Assembly (NCBI GenBank): GCA_907165065.1
Contig: OU015525.1
Coordinates: 31,004,037 to 31,068,036, forward strand
DNA from: Caprimulgus europaeus
Lineage: Eukaryota; Chordata; Aves; Caprimulgiformes; Caprimulgidae
DNA length: 64,000 bases
Direction: 5' to 3'
The notes beneath the pieces are model-generated. The model worked only from the letters and a program-made list of their open reading frames with translations. It searched no databases and had not been told where the DNA came from. The position numbers and the translations under genes are program-made. Below, in pieces: positions 1-13,699 of the stretch; position 1 is the stretch's first letter, and each line of letters starts with the position of its first letter.

Positions 1-1820
1 TGCCTTCTCCTACTCCATGCAGTTGAACTGGGTGTCTGAGGATCTCTATCCTCCCCCTCCTCCTCCTTCCTCCTGGAACGAAGCTCTCTTTGTTTAGGCC
101 GATGGTCGTCTTTTGTTCAGGTCAGTGGCCTCTCCTCCAAGTTCACCTCGCCTTCTTCTTTTCAGGACAGTCCTTCCCCTCACAAACATGGATTCCAGAG
201 GTGTTTCTCTAGTGCTCATTGGCCCCAGCCTGGGCTGGGGGGTCTCTGCCTTGGAGCCAGGGGAGCTTTTGTGAAGCTTATCACAAGGTGGCCCCTTTCC
301 CCACTACCAAAAACCGCACCCCTCCCCTGCCCCCCCCCACAGCCCCCAACCCAACAAACACGCACAGAAGAGCATTGTTGGAAGGCTGATTGCGAAGATG
401 AGGGATCATCTTCTCTGGGATATCAGGAGCCTGTGGTCATTTTGTCCTCATCTGTTGCAGAAGCGCACACATTAGTGGCTCATCCACAGCTGGATGAAGG
501 AGTAGGGACAGTCGGAATATGCAGAGCAGCTGAAAGCTTCTCACAGAGTGAATTTTCATACTGGGATATTAGGTAGTTGGAAAGTCATCTGGCAGGGTTG
601 GTCTTCAGAAAATCTAGCATCTCCACGTCATCCCTGAAGAAAGGTCTTCTGAGCCCAGAGGAATTTGGCATTCTGAGTGAAATCCTCCTCTGCAGGCAAG
701 AGCACCTGATGGGTGACGGATTCAGGTGTTAGCTGGTTATAGCAGATACCCAAGACCTTTCCAGTACTTGATGGTTACCGTATGGCTGCTGTGCTCTTTG
801 CAGAAGCTTTGGCTGAAGGAAAGGAGGGTTTCTATGGATATAATCAGAACACAGCAGTGTTTTGGTTCCAGTGTTTTGGTTTTGGCACTGATGTGTTGCA
901 AAAGACAGTCATGAGACCTAAGCTGTTGTGCAGCATGGGAAAGTGTTCATCGGCATCTGCGTGGGTCTGTGCCTCAGCCAGAAAGCAGCTGTGAACTGTT
1001 TCATGGACAAGTTTGAAGTTTGCTCACTAAAGTATTGGCTTTGACTGTAGCATAGTTTCCAGTTAATGAGCCTTCCACCTCATGAGTGAAATAGGATTCT
1101 AGAAAGGGGACTGCAGCCAGCATGTCCTATTCCTCTTGGTGACGTACTGATCAACGATGGAAAACATCAGATAGCCGAATAATTCTCATATTGGGCTTTA
1201 AAGACTCAACCTGATCGATTAAATGGAGCTCCTGGCATGGCACAGAGGAAATTCTAGAAACTCTACAATGCAGAATAGAGTGGGGGAAAATGTCCTTTTG
1301 TAAGAACAAATTTAACTTGATCTCTAGTAAATGAGAATATGGTCTTGGATGATCAGTCATATGTTTGAAAGCAGACATTTGCAGGAAGCTGTCTGCTTTC
1401 ATTCCACTATCCCACAAGGATGGGAAGCAAAGGATGCTAAACCTAGTGGGTTTAGTAGTTTTATTTTGGTACATTCACTCTTCAGAAATTGTACATTGTC
1501 AGGAAGAGAGGAAAAAAGTGGGGAGAAAAAGTGATAGTATATAAATTTTTACAGACAAAGAAAATCATACATTGTCTAAAAAAAACATGACTCATTGAGC
1601 AATGTGTCACTGAACCCTGTTTTTTGGGCAGCCTCCATTGTTCTCCAGATCCTCTCCTCCCTCCCCTGGAAAGCTAGCTGCCCTCCTCTCCCTTACTGCC
1701 ACTTCCCCATGCCCTCTCCTCCAGCTTAGCTGCAGTTCATAGTTCTTCCCTGCCCTGCAGAGAGTAATGTATGTTATTAATGTAACTAGTACTCTTACCT
1801 GGTTTTGCATCTCCGTGTCT
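1..1820 (+). other. Intron upstream of exon A (partial), first part
   Basis: No exon, recognisable repeat or RNA gene is seen. Local oddities are pyrimidine-rich CTCC runs near 50-75 and a C-rich tract at about 310-350. Short open frames in this stretch have no recognisable homology. Confidence 0.6.
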
Positions 1821-2454
<634 letters not shown>

Positions 2455-2527
2455 AAGAAAATCTTTGAATCCAAGAAAAAAACCCTTAAGTATACACTTA
2501 GCTCAAAGGATATGAATAGCTGAAATT

Positions 2528-2542
2528 AAAAAAAAAAAAAAA
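2528..2542 (+). repeat. Poly(A) tract between the two CR1 copies
   Basis: Fifteen consecutive A residues lie immediately upstream of the second CR1 copy. CR1 does not normally end in poly(A), so this is probably a separate simple repeat. Confidence 0.8.
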
Positions 2543-2549
2543 GGAACAG

Positions 2550-3337
2550 AGTCACAGAATTGCAGAATGGTGGAGGTTGGAAGGGCCCCCTGGAGATCAT
2601 CTCGTCCAACCCCCCTGCTAAAGCAGGTTCACCTAGAGCAGGTTGCACAGGACTGCATCCAGGAGGGTTTTGAATATCTCCAGAGCAGGAGACTCCACAA
2701 CCTCTCTGGGCAACCTGTTCCAGTGCTGTCACCCTCACAGTAAAGAAGTTTTTGATCATGTTTAAGTGGAACCTCCTGTGTTCCAGCTTGTGCCCGTTGC
2801 CCCTTGTCCTGTAGTGCACTGAAAGGAGTCTGGCCCTATCCTCTTGACACCCGCCCTTTAGATGTTTGTAAACATTGATAAGGTCCCCTCTCAGTCTTCT
2901 CTCTTCTAGGCTTAACAGACCCAGCTCTCTACCTTTCCTTGTAAGAAAAATGCTCCAGCCCCTTAATCATCTCAGCAGTCTTCTGCTGCACCCTCTCCAG
3001 TAGTTCCCCATCTCTCTTGAACTGGGGAGCCCAGAACTGGACACAGTGTTCCAGATGCAGCCTCACCAGGGCAGAGTAGAGGAGGATCACTTCCCTTAGC
3101 CTGCTGGCTACACTCTTCTTAATGCACCCCAGGAGACCATTGGCCTTCGTGGCCAGAAGGGCACATTGTTAGCTGATGGTCAGCTGGTCATCCACCAGTA
3201 CTCCCAGGTCCTTCTCCGCAGGGCTGCTTTCCAGCAGGTCAATCCCCAACCTGTACTGGTGCCTGGGGTTATTCCTCCCCAGGTGCAGGACCCTACACTT
3301 CCCCTTATGGGACTGCATCAGGTTCTTCTCCACCCAA
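2550..3337 (-). mobile_element. CR1 LINE fragment with ORF2 C-terminal remnant, minus strand
   Basis: The element starts with the CR1 terminal motif seen in reverse (GTCACAGAATTGCAGAATGG) and runs about 790 bases. On the minus strand it encodes the degraded C-terminal part of CR1 ORF2, the reverse-transcriptase protein: [20 protein letters not shown] at its upstream end near 3270-3310, then [13 protein letters not shown], and [16 protein letters not shown] near the 3' end. Stops and frameshifts interrupt it, so it is a dead 5'-truncated copy. It differs in sequence from the copy at 1821-2454, so the two are separate insertions in the same orientation and not a recent duplication. Confidence 0.94.
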
Positions 3338-3637
3338 AAACTTATGGGTGGAGTCAAACTTATGAAGGGTCACAATAATCCTGACAATTTTATACAAAGA
3401 TGTGTTCTCTTTTCTACGTTTTTTCTTTTTTTACACTGAGCTGGTTTGCCTAAAGTAGCCACTTTATATGCTCAAGTTGCCTGAAGACAAAAGCTTTGAG
3501 AACTCTGCTCAGCGGCTTGCTTCCATTCCTGTGTTGTGCTGGCTTAGGGTTTGGGCTGGTATTAAAAAAAAAAAGCCCACTAAAAAAAGTTTAATATTTG
3601 CTGATGTGTTTCCTGTCTCCCATTCACTGTGTTTCAG

Positions 3638-3741
3638 AAAATCTTCAGAAGAACTGGACATGGATAAAGTAACAGCAGCCATGGTACTCACCAGTTTATC
3701 CACCAGCCCTTTGGTCCGCAGCCCTCCTGTCCGACCCAACG
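3638..3741 (+). CDS. ZNF704: ZNF704 coding exon A (conserved [11 protein letters not shown] segment)
   Basis: The acceptor is a pyrimidine-rich tract ending GTTTCAG and the donor is GTAAGC. The first base completes an Arg codon whose other two bases are in an exon outside the window, and the last base (G) starts a Glu codon finished by the next exon. The 34 codons encode [15 protein letters not shown] and then [19 protein letters not shown]. This block is strongly conserved in the ZNF704/ZNF395 family. The hydrophobic spacing in [10 protein letters not shown] resembles a leucine-type nuclear export signal, which is an inference. The exon is 104 bases, so skipping it would break the frame. Confidence 0.9.
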
Positions 3742-5286
3742 GTAAGCCTTCGTTCAGAGCAGCGCCTGGCAGGGGCTGCAGGGAGGGGTGCCAGGGCCGT
3801 GCGTGCCGGGGGTTCTTTCGAGGAGTTGTGGCCGTGATGGAGGAGGAAGGGTGAGTGGCTGTCTTCTGGCAGTGACCTGTGCATGCTGGGGATCATACTG
3901 AGCTTTGCTCCAACCTAGTCAAGGTCTTTGATGCAGCATTGGCAGAAATTAGAAGGAACCTTTTCTGTAGCCATGGAGTGGCTCCAGTTTATGACACGGG
4001 AGGTGGCCCACGTCATAAATGGGAGATGAGCGCTGTGGAAGGTCCCCTGACCTCACTGAAACACTCTTTTTCCAAGCAGGTTATTTGCACTTGCACGCAT
4101 GCAGTAAACATGACAGCAGTTGTTCTTGTCTCTACCCCGTGGAAATCAGATCAGATTTTACTCAACACTGTGATGAGGCAAAGCACTTCCAGCCTGCAGC
4201 CCTCAGCTGAGAGGCTGTGCGCTAGTGGTCTGCACAGCAACAGGGCTGTTTCTGCCCATGCAGGATTAGGCCCTCAGTTCCTGTGCCCTTTGTAACTCTC
4301 TGATGGTCTACCATCAAATCCATAATCCCTAAAAGACTCACCCATTCATGGTATAGCAGAAGACACACAAATAAAAATAAATCTAAAAAGTTAGTGGTAA
4401 TAATGAGATTGCTAATGAATATAATTAATCTATGCAAGCTTGACTGGAGTTACAAGAAATTTTTGAAGTGTTACATTTTAAGGAATAATTTAAATTGGGA
4501 CACCCTTGTTAGGATGTCTCAGCATTGTTTGTATGACTCTGGCTTTTCTTACTCACTTGTAACTGTTAAATAGACACTACATACTCTCCTTCTCTACATA
4601 CTTGGAGGACTTTGAGGAATACTTACAAATGGGAATTAATAGGGAAGTAGTCTTTACATTTCTTCATGGAAGCAGGGATGATCCACCGAGTGGTGTTCTT
4701 AAAAGGAATTAATTCCAAATATTCCAACTTTAAAGATTTTTGAACAAACTGTGTGTTTTTTCCATTTATTTCCAGAAAATGTAAGTTTTACCCATTTAGT
4801 TGGAATTTTAGCCATGAGCACCCATAGGTCCTGTTTGTGTGCTTTCCAGTGTTGAAAACCAGAAGTATTTATGGAGTACAGGGCTCTGAGGAGCCCTGTG
4901 AAACCTCTGGCAGTGACATCCCCAGTGACTGTCTTGCCTCAGGGTTGGAGGTTGCCAGCCCCCAGGGAAGGCCAGTGGAAGGGTAAAAACGTTCCTGATC
5001 TCCAGCTGCTCAGCTCACAGCTGAAACCGCAGATGAAGGTGGCTTTGTGCTGCTGTGCCAGGCAGGGATGTGGAGTGGCTGAGGCACGCATCTGTCCCAC
5101 GTTGCATCCCTGGTCGTGGGGAGCTGCTCTGGTGTGGGGCAAGGCAGTACCTGCCACCTTGGACAGTTTGAGCAGATGACAGTTGTCAGGAGCAGCAGTG
5201 CACATTAGCTGGCAGCTGTCGGTTGGAGAGATCTTCCAAACAAGCCCTTTTGAATTGCTAATAGGTAAATGGTAGCTGTTAACTGC

Positions 5287-5333
5287 CTTTGATATTTCTT
5301 CATGCAGTCTGAGTGTCTTTTGATATTTCTTCA
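5287..5333 (+). repeat. Short direct repeat TTTGATATTTCTTCA x2
   Basis: The same 15-mer occurs at 5288-5302 and 5319-5333, spaced 31 bases apart. It looks like a local duplication within the intron. Confidence 0.6.
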
Positions 5334-6330
5334 CATTGCCTGTCTGCTTGTTTCCCAAAATCTGGGAAGACTAGCCTGAAAAAGTAATTCACCTGTTTTC
5401 AGTAGTCACGGACAAGATTTTGAAGCTGTTGTTGGACACCTTCTCCCTGGATATCTTAGTTTTGCCTGAGTGAAGACTTACTAAAGTCTTAAATAAAAAT
5501 GTAAAAATTTGATAATTTAAAGCTCATTTGGTGTTGCAAGGCTAGGCTCTGATCTTAGTAATATGAGCTACAAATGTACCAATGATTAATTCTTTCTACA
5601 TCCTTTTCCAAAAAAGGACAGTAAGTAGCAGTGTAATTAAAGGAACATTTGTTTAAACAAATGGAATTTTACCTAGAAGTAAAATAAACCAACCAAACAA
5701 AAACAAACATTAGCTTTAATATCAAAGTCTGATCTGTACTGGAATTACTGGGGATGATCACCCATGTAAATTGGATCAGAGTTTGGCCCTTGTTTCCCTG
5801 CAGCTCAGTAATATTTGGTCTGGTTCTCTTTCACGCAACTCCAGCAATGTGAAAAGAGCCCCAGAATAAGAGTAAGTTGCATTTATTTATATTTTAAACT
5901 TCTTTACATTGACAGATTTGTTAGTATTAATGAGAACCAGTGTTTGTTTTTTTTCCTGTTGTCAACCTCATTCAGTCTTTTCCATACTACATTAAAAATG
6001 TTCTTGATTTATATCTTTCTCAACAAGGTGAAGAGAAGCTGTAAACCCTGAGAATACAAAGTACCACCATAAATGTGTCAGAAAATAGTAGTTGAAAGAA
6101 TGCTGTTTCCTTTGTTTTTCTCAAGAAATGGAAATTTTAAGCTAGGTCACAAGTTGATACCAGATGTACTTGGCTTTGGCACAAGACTCAAGTACAAATA
6201 CATAAAAGAAACAAAAACCTCCTCCATTACAGTCACATGAAGGCTGTAATCATGAAGCAAAACATGACATTTTCATATGTTAACTTATTAGCTCCCAGAA
6301 TTACATGTCCTTTTCCAAAAAGGAATTTGA

Positions 6331-6348
6331 GGAGGGAGGGAGGGAGGG
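6331..6348 (+). repeat. (GGGA)n simple repeat
   Basis: GGAGGGAGGGAGGGAGGG has four G-runs of three with one-base spacers, and therefore also fits the G-quadruplex pattern. Confidence 0.75.
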
Positions 6349-7636
6349 TTGATCCCATTTATAGGCTGTGGCCCTGATCAGTAGGTGCGGGGACTTGGCT
6401 GCTGCCTGCGCCAGGGTGTATTTTTGTGCATGTGCTTACCTGATGGAGCACTGGATTCTGTTTTGTGAGCAGCTGATGTTAATGATTAAGGATTTCATCC
6501 AAAACCAGCTGAATTGGGGGGAGGGTGGGGAGGAAATCATTGGGTTTGGGTTAAGCTTTTGGTAGCAGGTGGTAGACATTATTTTCTTGATGATGTCATT
6601 AGTTAAATTTATCTTTAGGAAACTGAGAAGGAATGAAGGCGTGACTTCTGCAGAACTCTTAAAAGCAGGCGCTGGCTTGAAAAGACTCCTGTCTCGCACT
6701 TAAATAACGTTTCATGGACAGATAAGATGTTCTTTGCTTGCCAACTCCAAAGTTGGGTATTGCACAATACTCAGGCTCCTAAAATGTCACTGGGAAAAGC
6801 TTCCAGTGCCTGAGTTAGGGAGAAACTGCACCTAAACTGTCCCTGCACGTGTGCCCGAGCCCTGTGAGAACCTGAAGCTCCAGGCAGCTGGATACACTTG
6901 GGCCTTTGCTGAGCTGATGGCCTTCATACTCCTCTCCTGCCAGAAGCCCTTTCAGGATTGGGAAGAGTGACATGCCAGTGTCTAATGCCTGAGGACCTCA
7001 GCATGTGAAGTGTGGCTCAAGCCATACCCCAGATTGTGAAAGCAGTGCTGTTACTCCTGCCCACCGTGTGGTAGAGTAACTTGTTAGTCTGAGCACCTAC
7101 TTGCCACCTAATGTCAGGAAAACTGCTACAGTGAGGAGGAGGTTCCTCCAGTGTGTAGATGTGGAGATGATCCAGCATCTGTGCATACGGCGTCTGAAGC
7201 CAGATGCCTAACGCTACACCTGTATGAAGAAGAAGGGATATCCTTCCAAGGGTGCGTGCCACCTCAGTTAGAGATTCACATTAGGCAGAGGTGTGTACAC
7301 TGAGAGATTATGAGAAAACAGATTATAATTATGGTTTTCTTTGGTGCTTTGGTACTGGGATGTTGATCACATTTTTGCAGGTGTAGTTTGTGTCCTGGCA
7401 CTCAGGCTGTATGTCCCCTTTCCAGGGCATCTCTTGTTGACCATGTGGTGGCTTGGAGCTTACTCTGATGCCCTGCCACAGTTGTCTGTTCCTGCTGAAA
7501 GCTGAGGATGTATTGGAATGTTTTCCCTTAATCATGCATGCAATATCTGACTGCTTATTGTGGTTTATGCTCCAGAACAGGTTATTTTTCCAAACTCAGC
7601 ATATTTTTTTATTATTTTTTTTAAATACTTTGTTGG

Positions 7637-7650
7637 TTTTTTTTTTTTTT
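7637..7650 (+). repeat. Poly(T) run, 14 bases
   Basis: The homopolymer lies about 200 bases before exon B, in a T-rich segment. Confidence 0.8.
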
Positions 7651-7850
7651 AAACTGAAAAATCAAGTGTGGAATATGTAATTTGTGTGTAGTGGGATAGA
7701 TGTGGTTGTCCTCTCTACAATCCAATGCTTTCACTTTCCTTTAATTGAACATACAGTTAATTACCAGCATAGCATCTAAGCCTTAGATAAGTGCTGCTTA
7801 GTCCTAACGCTTGATACTGTTGTAACGATGGCTCTTGTTGTTCTTGACAG

Positions 7851-8083
7851 AATCCCTAAATGGATCTTGGAAAGAAGGAGGATTTGTGCCTTCTAGTACC
7901 AGCAGCAGTGGATACTGGAGCTGGAATGCTCCCAGTGACCAGTCCAACCCATCCACCCCATCTCCACCTCTGTCAGCTGATAGCTTCAAAGCTTTTCGGA
8001 CACCTTCCCAGCCAGATGATGGTATTGATGAAGCTGAAACCAGCAACCTTCTCTTTGATGAACCCATTCCTAGGAAGAGAAAG
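7851..8083 (+). CDS. ZNF704: ZNF704 coding exon B (Ser/Pro-rich region and RKRK basic patch)
   Basis: The acceptor is CTTGACAG and the donor is GTTAGC, a weaker match to the consensus than the other donors. The exon completes a Glu codon and adds 77 codons, ending in phase 0. It encodes a Ser/Gly/Trp/Pro-rich segment ([20 protein letters not shown]), then [11 protein letters not shown], the acidic DDGIDEAE, and [10 protein letters not shown]. The terminal RKRK is a candidate monopartite nuclear localisation signal. With the first two residues of the next exon it reads RKRKNS, which fits the RxRxxS basophilic-kinase consensus. Unspliced read-through would add about a dozen residues before a stop in the intron near 8120, giving a product with neither DNA-binding module. 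Confidence 0.93.
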
Positions 8084-11000
8084 GTTAGCCTTATATTAAA
8101 TTCCACACCTGTGGGCAGATAGGATGTTGGTAGATGTATTTTGCTCTGAGAAAGGAACGGGTCATCACCCAAACAGCTCTGCATGTGTATCCCTCTTTAG
8201 CATCAAATTAATGTGAGTACTTAATCTAGTCACTATGTCTTGTTCAACCTAGTCACCTACTGCACACCCATGCTGCCATCAGCACCACATATTTGCTGGC
8301 AGATGGTGAGGTTCTACAGAGCCTCCTGCTCAGAAAACACTGGAGTGATTTCCAGAAGGTGTTGCCTCTGGCCATTCAAGGGATTTCTGTCCTACTTTGG
8401 CAAATTCTTTGTATGCAGGATGCAACAGGCAGCCTTTAAATGTCTCCATAAAAACTGGATATGCCCTTAATACTTCTTGTTCCCTGAAAGTGCTGTTTGT
8501 CTGACAGCATGTCAGATACCTTAATACTGTGAAGCTTTCTGTGCACAAACATATGGAGTGAAAAGAGGAGAGAGAGATCAAACCTGATGGCTTTTGATAC
8601 AGTATTAGCAGTGGCCAAATTTATCCTCAGTAGGAGTGGAAAAGCAGACTAAATAAAACACAGTGTAAAAAAAAAAAAGTCTAAAACTAACCCCGAAAAA
8701 GCACCGTTACGCTAGCAAGCGAGCTCCTCTCGAAGAAAAAGAAAACAAAGAGATGGCACTAGTCCAAGTTTCCATCCCTCCCAACGCAACAGGACAAATT
8801 TTACATAGCAAGATGAGAAAGGGTTTTTTGTAAGAAGGAAAAAAAACAGGGAATTTATTCTCCTTAGTGACTTTGTTTCTGGCTCAGTCTGGGAGAGGTA
8901 ATTGCTTCAGCAGCAGCAGGAAGAATATTTAATGATTGTTTAAGCCTGTTCAGGTTTATCCTTTTGCTCCAGAAGTTGCTTATGTGCCGACCCACACTGT
9001 TCTGCCCTTGTTTGTGGGAGAGGGTTGCAAAATGTTTGTGCTTCTTGCTAAAAAGAAAAAATAGTCTTTTGAAGAACACCTTTGTTATAATAAATTAGAA
9101 GTTAGAGCTGACTGTTAAACGAAAGACAGAGATGATTTCGGAGAGTGTGGGACAGGAGCAGTAGGAATGCAGAAGTGTGCTGGTTTGTCTTTTACTTTTG
9201 GTTAAAGTTCATCTTATTAGCATCACTGTTATTGCTCAGCTGTGATGAAACAGATGGGTTTGCAGCTGCTATCTTTATTGTTATCTAAGTTGTCTTTGAA
9301 TATTTCTATTTACGTACCTACCACTGATCTGTTACACTGTCTGTTCTTGCTCATAGGGATTTTGCTCTGTATGGCAAATGCTTAATGTAGATAAATAATA
9401 ACATTACCTGCCAAACTTTATTTTATAAATTAACTGCATTTCCTGCAGTTTTTTGATTCTGGTTCCAGCGTGGTATTTTATCTGAGTACAGCTTTGCACC
9501 TTTAGAAGCTGAAATAAAAATGTTCAGGTTATATCTTCTTCAGAGCTTCAAAAATCAGAAGGATTAAACCTGGAAATAGAGTGATCGGTAACCTTATTTT
9601 ACTCATTAGTTTCTTCCATTTCATGTTTGTAAAATGTCATGTTAGCAACCATTTCCCATTAAGAAGGTTGCTTGTTTAAAAGTTTCCACTAATGCAGTTA
9701 TTCTTCACCAAATCATTTATGTTCCATTATTTTCTTAAATAAAACACTAAGCCTGATTAGGCAATTTTTTGACTGGTCAGAAATGGAAGCACAGTTTATT
9801 TTCTCTATTTCTACTGAGTGATATTTCATTTGGTTGCATTAAAATGCTTTTTGCAGTATCCTAGCATTGACTATAAAACTAAAACCACAGTGGAGCTAGG
9901 AGATTGGTCTTACCATCAAACTGGAGGTTGATGTTAAACCATCCTGTGTTCATAAAGATCCGTATGGTGTTCATGATGTCATACCAGAATTCCTAAAATG
10001 TCAGTGGTAAGCATGGGCTTCATCTTGTTGCCATGTTGGGTTTTTGAGCTGATGATAGTGTTTAGTATTATATTATAAAAGTAAGAAATGTCTCTATCAG
10101 AATTGCTAGATAGATTACATTTCATTTTAGGAAAAGAGTTCTGTATCCTTTTGAATGGTAGTTGTATTATCAAATCAGAAAATTATAGAGGGAATATATT
10201 TATTCCAAAGTAGAAAGTTTTTATGCAAACAATATGATCAGGTACCTCAAATCTTAAAGCCTTTAGCATCCATACTCTCAAACAGTGGATGTTAGACTGC
10301 CAACTATGACAACATGATACTGCAATCAACTTGTATTTTAAAAATCAGCAGAGATTTTTAAAAACTATATTCCAATCATTGTTTTTCTAGCAAATGCTGA
10401 AACTTACCATCTACTGCCTGCAGTTCCAAGGGGCCCACATTGAAGAGAGCACCAAGTCAGCTTTTGTTCAAGACGCAGTGAAGCATATACTTGACCCTAA
10501 GGATGTGCTTGTTCCCTTTTTTAAATCAAGCTTTATATTAATATATTCATTTAATCGTATATGTAACTAAAATTATAGGGTAATAATACAGTATTTTGAA
10601 GCTCTTCCTCGTGTTTTCTTTAATAATGTTTTCTGCAATAATAGAGAAAGTTTTTGAGAAGTTCAAATTATTCAAATTTTTTTTTAAATCTAAAATTTAT
10701 AAAGTAGGTTTCATTTTGGTATAAAATTAGCTTTTAAAAAAATCTGTATAGTTCTTCAGCATCTGTAGTGTTTGTTACCACATACTGTGCTTTAGACCAG
10801 TTTTCTCCAGAGTCTTTAAAATATTGAAGATCAGGCTGGTTATAGCCTTGTTGGCTGTGCTCTAAATCAATGATAACTCAGTTTAGGCCAGTGAAGTTAT
10901 ATTAAAGAATAATAACAAAAACATTAAAATGAGATTATACACTTTTTTTTTTAAATGTTGAATGCACCTAAATGCCAAATGGCTTCTCATTCTCTTGTCC

Positions 11001-11543
11001 AAGCAAAGGTCACAGCAGCTTCTGAATGAAATAAATGCAGGCTTTGCCAGCTCATGGGTGAATATTGGCATTGCAGAAGCTACAGTTTTCTGGCACAATA
11101 TTTTTAATGTGTTGCAAAATTCATGAGCAAAAAAATTCCTAAGAGCTTGCTTTAAGAAGGTCTTAATTTAAGAAGATGCTTTGCATTAAGTGAGAAGTCC
11201 TCATCAGTCGTTCTTTGAAAGGCTCCAAAGAAGCACAGGGAGGTTTTTTTATATCATTTGCCTCCTTTACTGGGGAGACAGAAACTGGAACTTGCAATTG
11301 AAAAAGGCATGCCAAAGAGTGGAGAGAGGTAAAGTTTTGGCACAAGCTGCTCCTGTGGCTTTTCACTGGGATTCTGTTGGGTTCAGTAGGATGATGCTGT
11401 TGACAGAGACTATTAAATCGTTACAAATTTGAGTTAGAGGCTCTGAATCTTCGCAGTGTTTTGTAACTGTGTGTCTGTGTTGAATAGTTTGGTTTTCTTT
11501 CTATCTTCCATGCGACTAATGTTGCTTTACTCATGATTTCCAG
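8084..11543 (+). other. ZNF704 intron B-C
   Basis: A 3.5-kb AT-rich intron with a GTTAGC donor and TTCCAG acceptor. No repeat family, RNA gene or extra exon is recognised. Confidence 0.7.
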
Positions 11544-11644
11544 AACTCCATGAAGGTGATGTTCAAATGCCTGTGGAAAAACTGTGGGAAGGTTCTGAGC
11601 ACAGCTGCAGGGATTCAGAAACACATACGGACCATTCACCTTGG
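11544..11644 (+). CDS. ZNF704: ZNF704 coding exon C (C2H2 zinc finger)
   Basis: The acceptor is TTTCCAG and the donor is GTAAGA. The exon starts in phase 0 with [11 protein letters not shown] and ends after two bases of a Gly codon. It encodes the whole zinc finger: Cys at 11568-11570 and 11583-11585, His at 11622-11624 and 11637-11639, spacing C-X4-C-X12-H-X4-H. All four zinc ligands are present, and the hydrophobic core positions (F before the first Cys, V-L and I) look normal. It should bind one zinc ion and contact DNA. Because the exon is 101 bases, skipping it alone shifts the frame; skipping it with exon D (363 bases together) keeps the frame but removes the finger. Confidence 0.95.
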
Positions 11645-13699
11645 GTAAGAGAGCAGTGTCTTTGGAAGTCTAAAGGTTTTGGTGTAGAAGGGGAGCAGTT
11701 GCGCTTGGCTGGCAAGGCAGACTGGCTTGTCCTTAGCTTTTCTGTCTCAGATCCCTAGGTTTCTGAGGAGTTTGCAGAGTAGTGCATCAAGGTGAATGGG
11801 AACTTATTCCAACAGTGATGCATTTTCTTCCCTGAACTTCTGTGAACTTTGCTAGAAGGTCAAGTACAGCTCAAGGTCACACGGCACGTCCCTAATGGTA
11901 GCACAGCTCAGTGGCATTTGCTACATATGTGCTATGCTCATGTCATGTCCAGGTTGATGCTGTGTGAAAGACAGCAGATTTCAGGGTCTTGTGTGAATAC
12001 TTTCCAGCTTTTTTTCACATCAGATCAGGTGCTTGTGCTAGTTCTGAGTCAAATTAAGTCAAAAAAAAACCCCAAAACCATAAGAAACCTAAGAAAAAGT
12101 AACTGAGCTGCAATCCCATGTGTATGTTACTTGGATGAGAAGCAAAAGCAAATGAATCTTGTGTGACACAAGCTTGTTTCAAAGCTTTAGTTTGCACCTG
12201 AAATCTCCTGTGTAATTCACTGAGTGACCTAGCTGTCTTATATATAGTTACAGTGGGGACTCATGGCCTTCAGCTGTTAGGTATGTGGAAGTATATCTCT
12301 GTTGTGTAAGTCTGTGTTACCCAGTGCTTCAAAATTAAAGTGGCCATGAGGAAGTAGTCTGGTGTGGAGCTCAGGAGGGTCTTGCAAAGGTCATAGTAAC
12401 TGCTGTTGGGCTTAGGCTCTGAAGAGTGAGGCTCTCAGAAACAGAGAAGAATATTTCTCAAAATGCAGTTACAAATGTTGCTTTGTCCTGTTTGTTATGG
12501 GGACATCCATTTCGTGACATGGGAGAGGGAGAAGTAAATGGCAGAACTTCGCTGAAATTTGGAGTTTTTAGCTTTGACAGAGAAAAGTTTTGGAGAGTGA
12601 CTGGTTGCAGTCTGACGGATGGTACTTTTGGTAGAGCCTTTCAGACCTACTGAACCCATGCTCTCTCAACGAGTAAGGTGGTGAGAGGACCACAGGTAGC
12701 AGTATATGGGCAGGCAAGCTGAAGAACTGGGTAGGAGCTTGTTTTGGGGTGCATGCCTAGAAAAGGAGAGGCCCAACGTTCAGCTCTGATATGGACATGC
12801 AGGCAGGAGGACACTTAGGGCTCAGATTTCCCACATGGAAGATTCAGGAGAAAATATGCGTGTATGAACTGTGAGTTACATCTGCACAGCATGTGGATTA
12901 TGAATGTGTTCAAACAGTGGTTTGTTTTGGGCTCCAAGATAACATGTAGCCTACAGGGAACTGCTGCTTTGACTGGGCTGCTTCACTCCTAGCACTTGTG
13001 TTCAAACATGCCACAGATACTGCCCCTGCAGCTCTGGGACTTAGACCTTTTACATCTCCTCCCTATCTAAGTATGCTTCTGGAGAGTAGGACCAGGAAGT
13101 CCTGCACTGGCAATCCAGGCCATACATGTCCTTCCTCTACCTGTGTCTGAGGGAGTTGCATGGTGAGACTGTTTTGTAGCAGCTTCTTCTGTTGGGCTAA
13201 GGAAAGTTACAGTGAACCACGGTTGTAATTGTATTTGGTTTAATTAAGTGACCTGTGACAAGATTGCATATTGTTTGCTGTAACATTAGTGAAGTATATC
13301 TTACCCGTGTTTGTTTATCTTTACCCGTCCTTCTGTGGCTGCCTTGTCATTTCTGAAGTCAAAGTGCATCAAGATTCTTATTAACTTCAGTAGTTAGGAA
13401 TGAGAAGCTGATGTTTAAGCTGAAGCATAGAAGTTAAACATCTACTCCAAGGGCAAAGAAAGTCAAGAATAACACAGAGACAAAAAAAATCCAATTCCTG
13501 CTTCTTTTCCCTCCAGACTAAATTATTTTCTTTTCCTCTCCACCTTCCCTGCAGCCAGAAGGCTGATAAAAGTAGGTAGAGTTGAAACTGGGATTATTAA
13601 TTTATTGACAGTATGAATACATTTGCATCTAGAATTTAAAATTTACCTTGGATTTCTTGCTTTCATTTAATCAGTCCTTCGTTCTTTGTCTTGATACAG
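11645..13699 (+). other. ZNF704 intron C-D
   Basis: A 2.1-kb intron with a GTAAGA donor and ATACAG acceptor. Nothing beyond ordinary intronic sequence is seen. Confidence 0.7.

Larger units (their letters stand above)
3742..7850 (+). other. ZNF704 intron A-B
   Basis: A 4.1-kb intron with GTAAGC donor and GACAG acceptor. It contains a 15-base direct repeat (5288-5302 and 5319-5333), a GGGA tract at 6331-6348 and a T14 run at 7637-7650. No further exon or interspersed repeat is recognised. A CpG-bearing stretch directly after exon A (3745-3840) is the only GC-rich part. Confidence 0.7.

Noticed and set aside
3166..3378. Open frames on the plus strand inside the CR1 copy
   Set aside because: They are antisense shadows of the CR1 ORF2 remnant read on the minus strand.
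3845..4295. Extension of exon A into the following open frame (138 codons at 3879-4295)
   Set aside because: The exon A donor GTAAGC at 3742 fits in phase with exon B, and the downstream frame has no family similarity.
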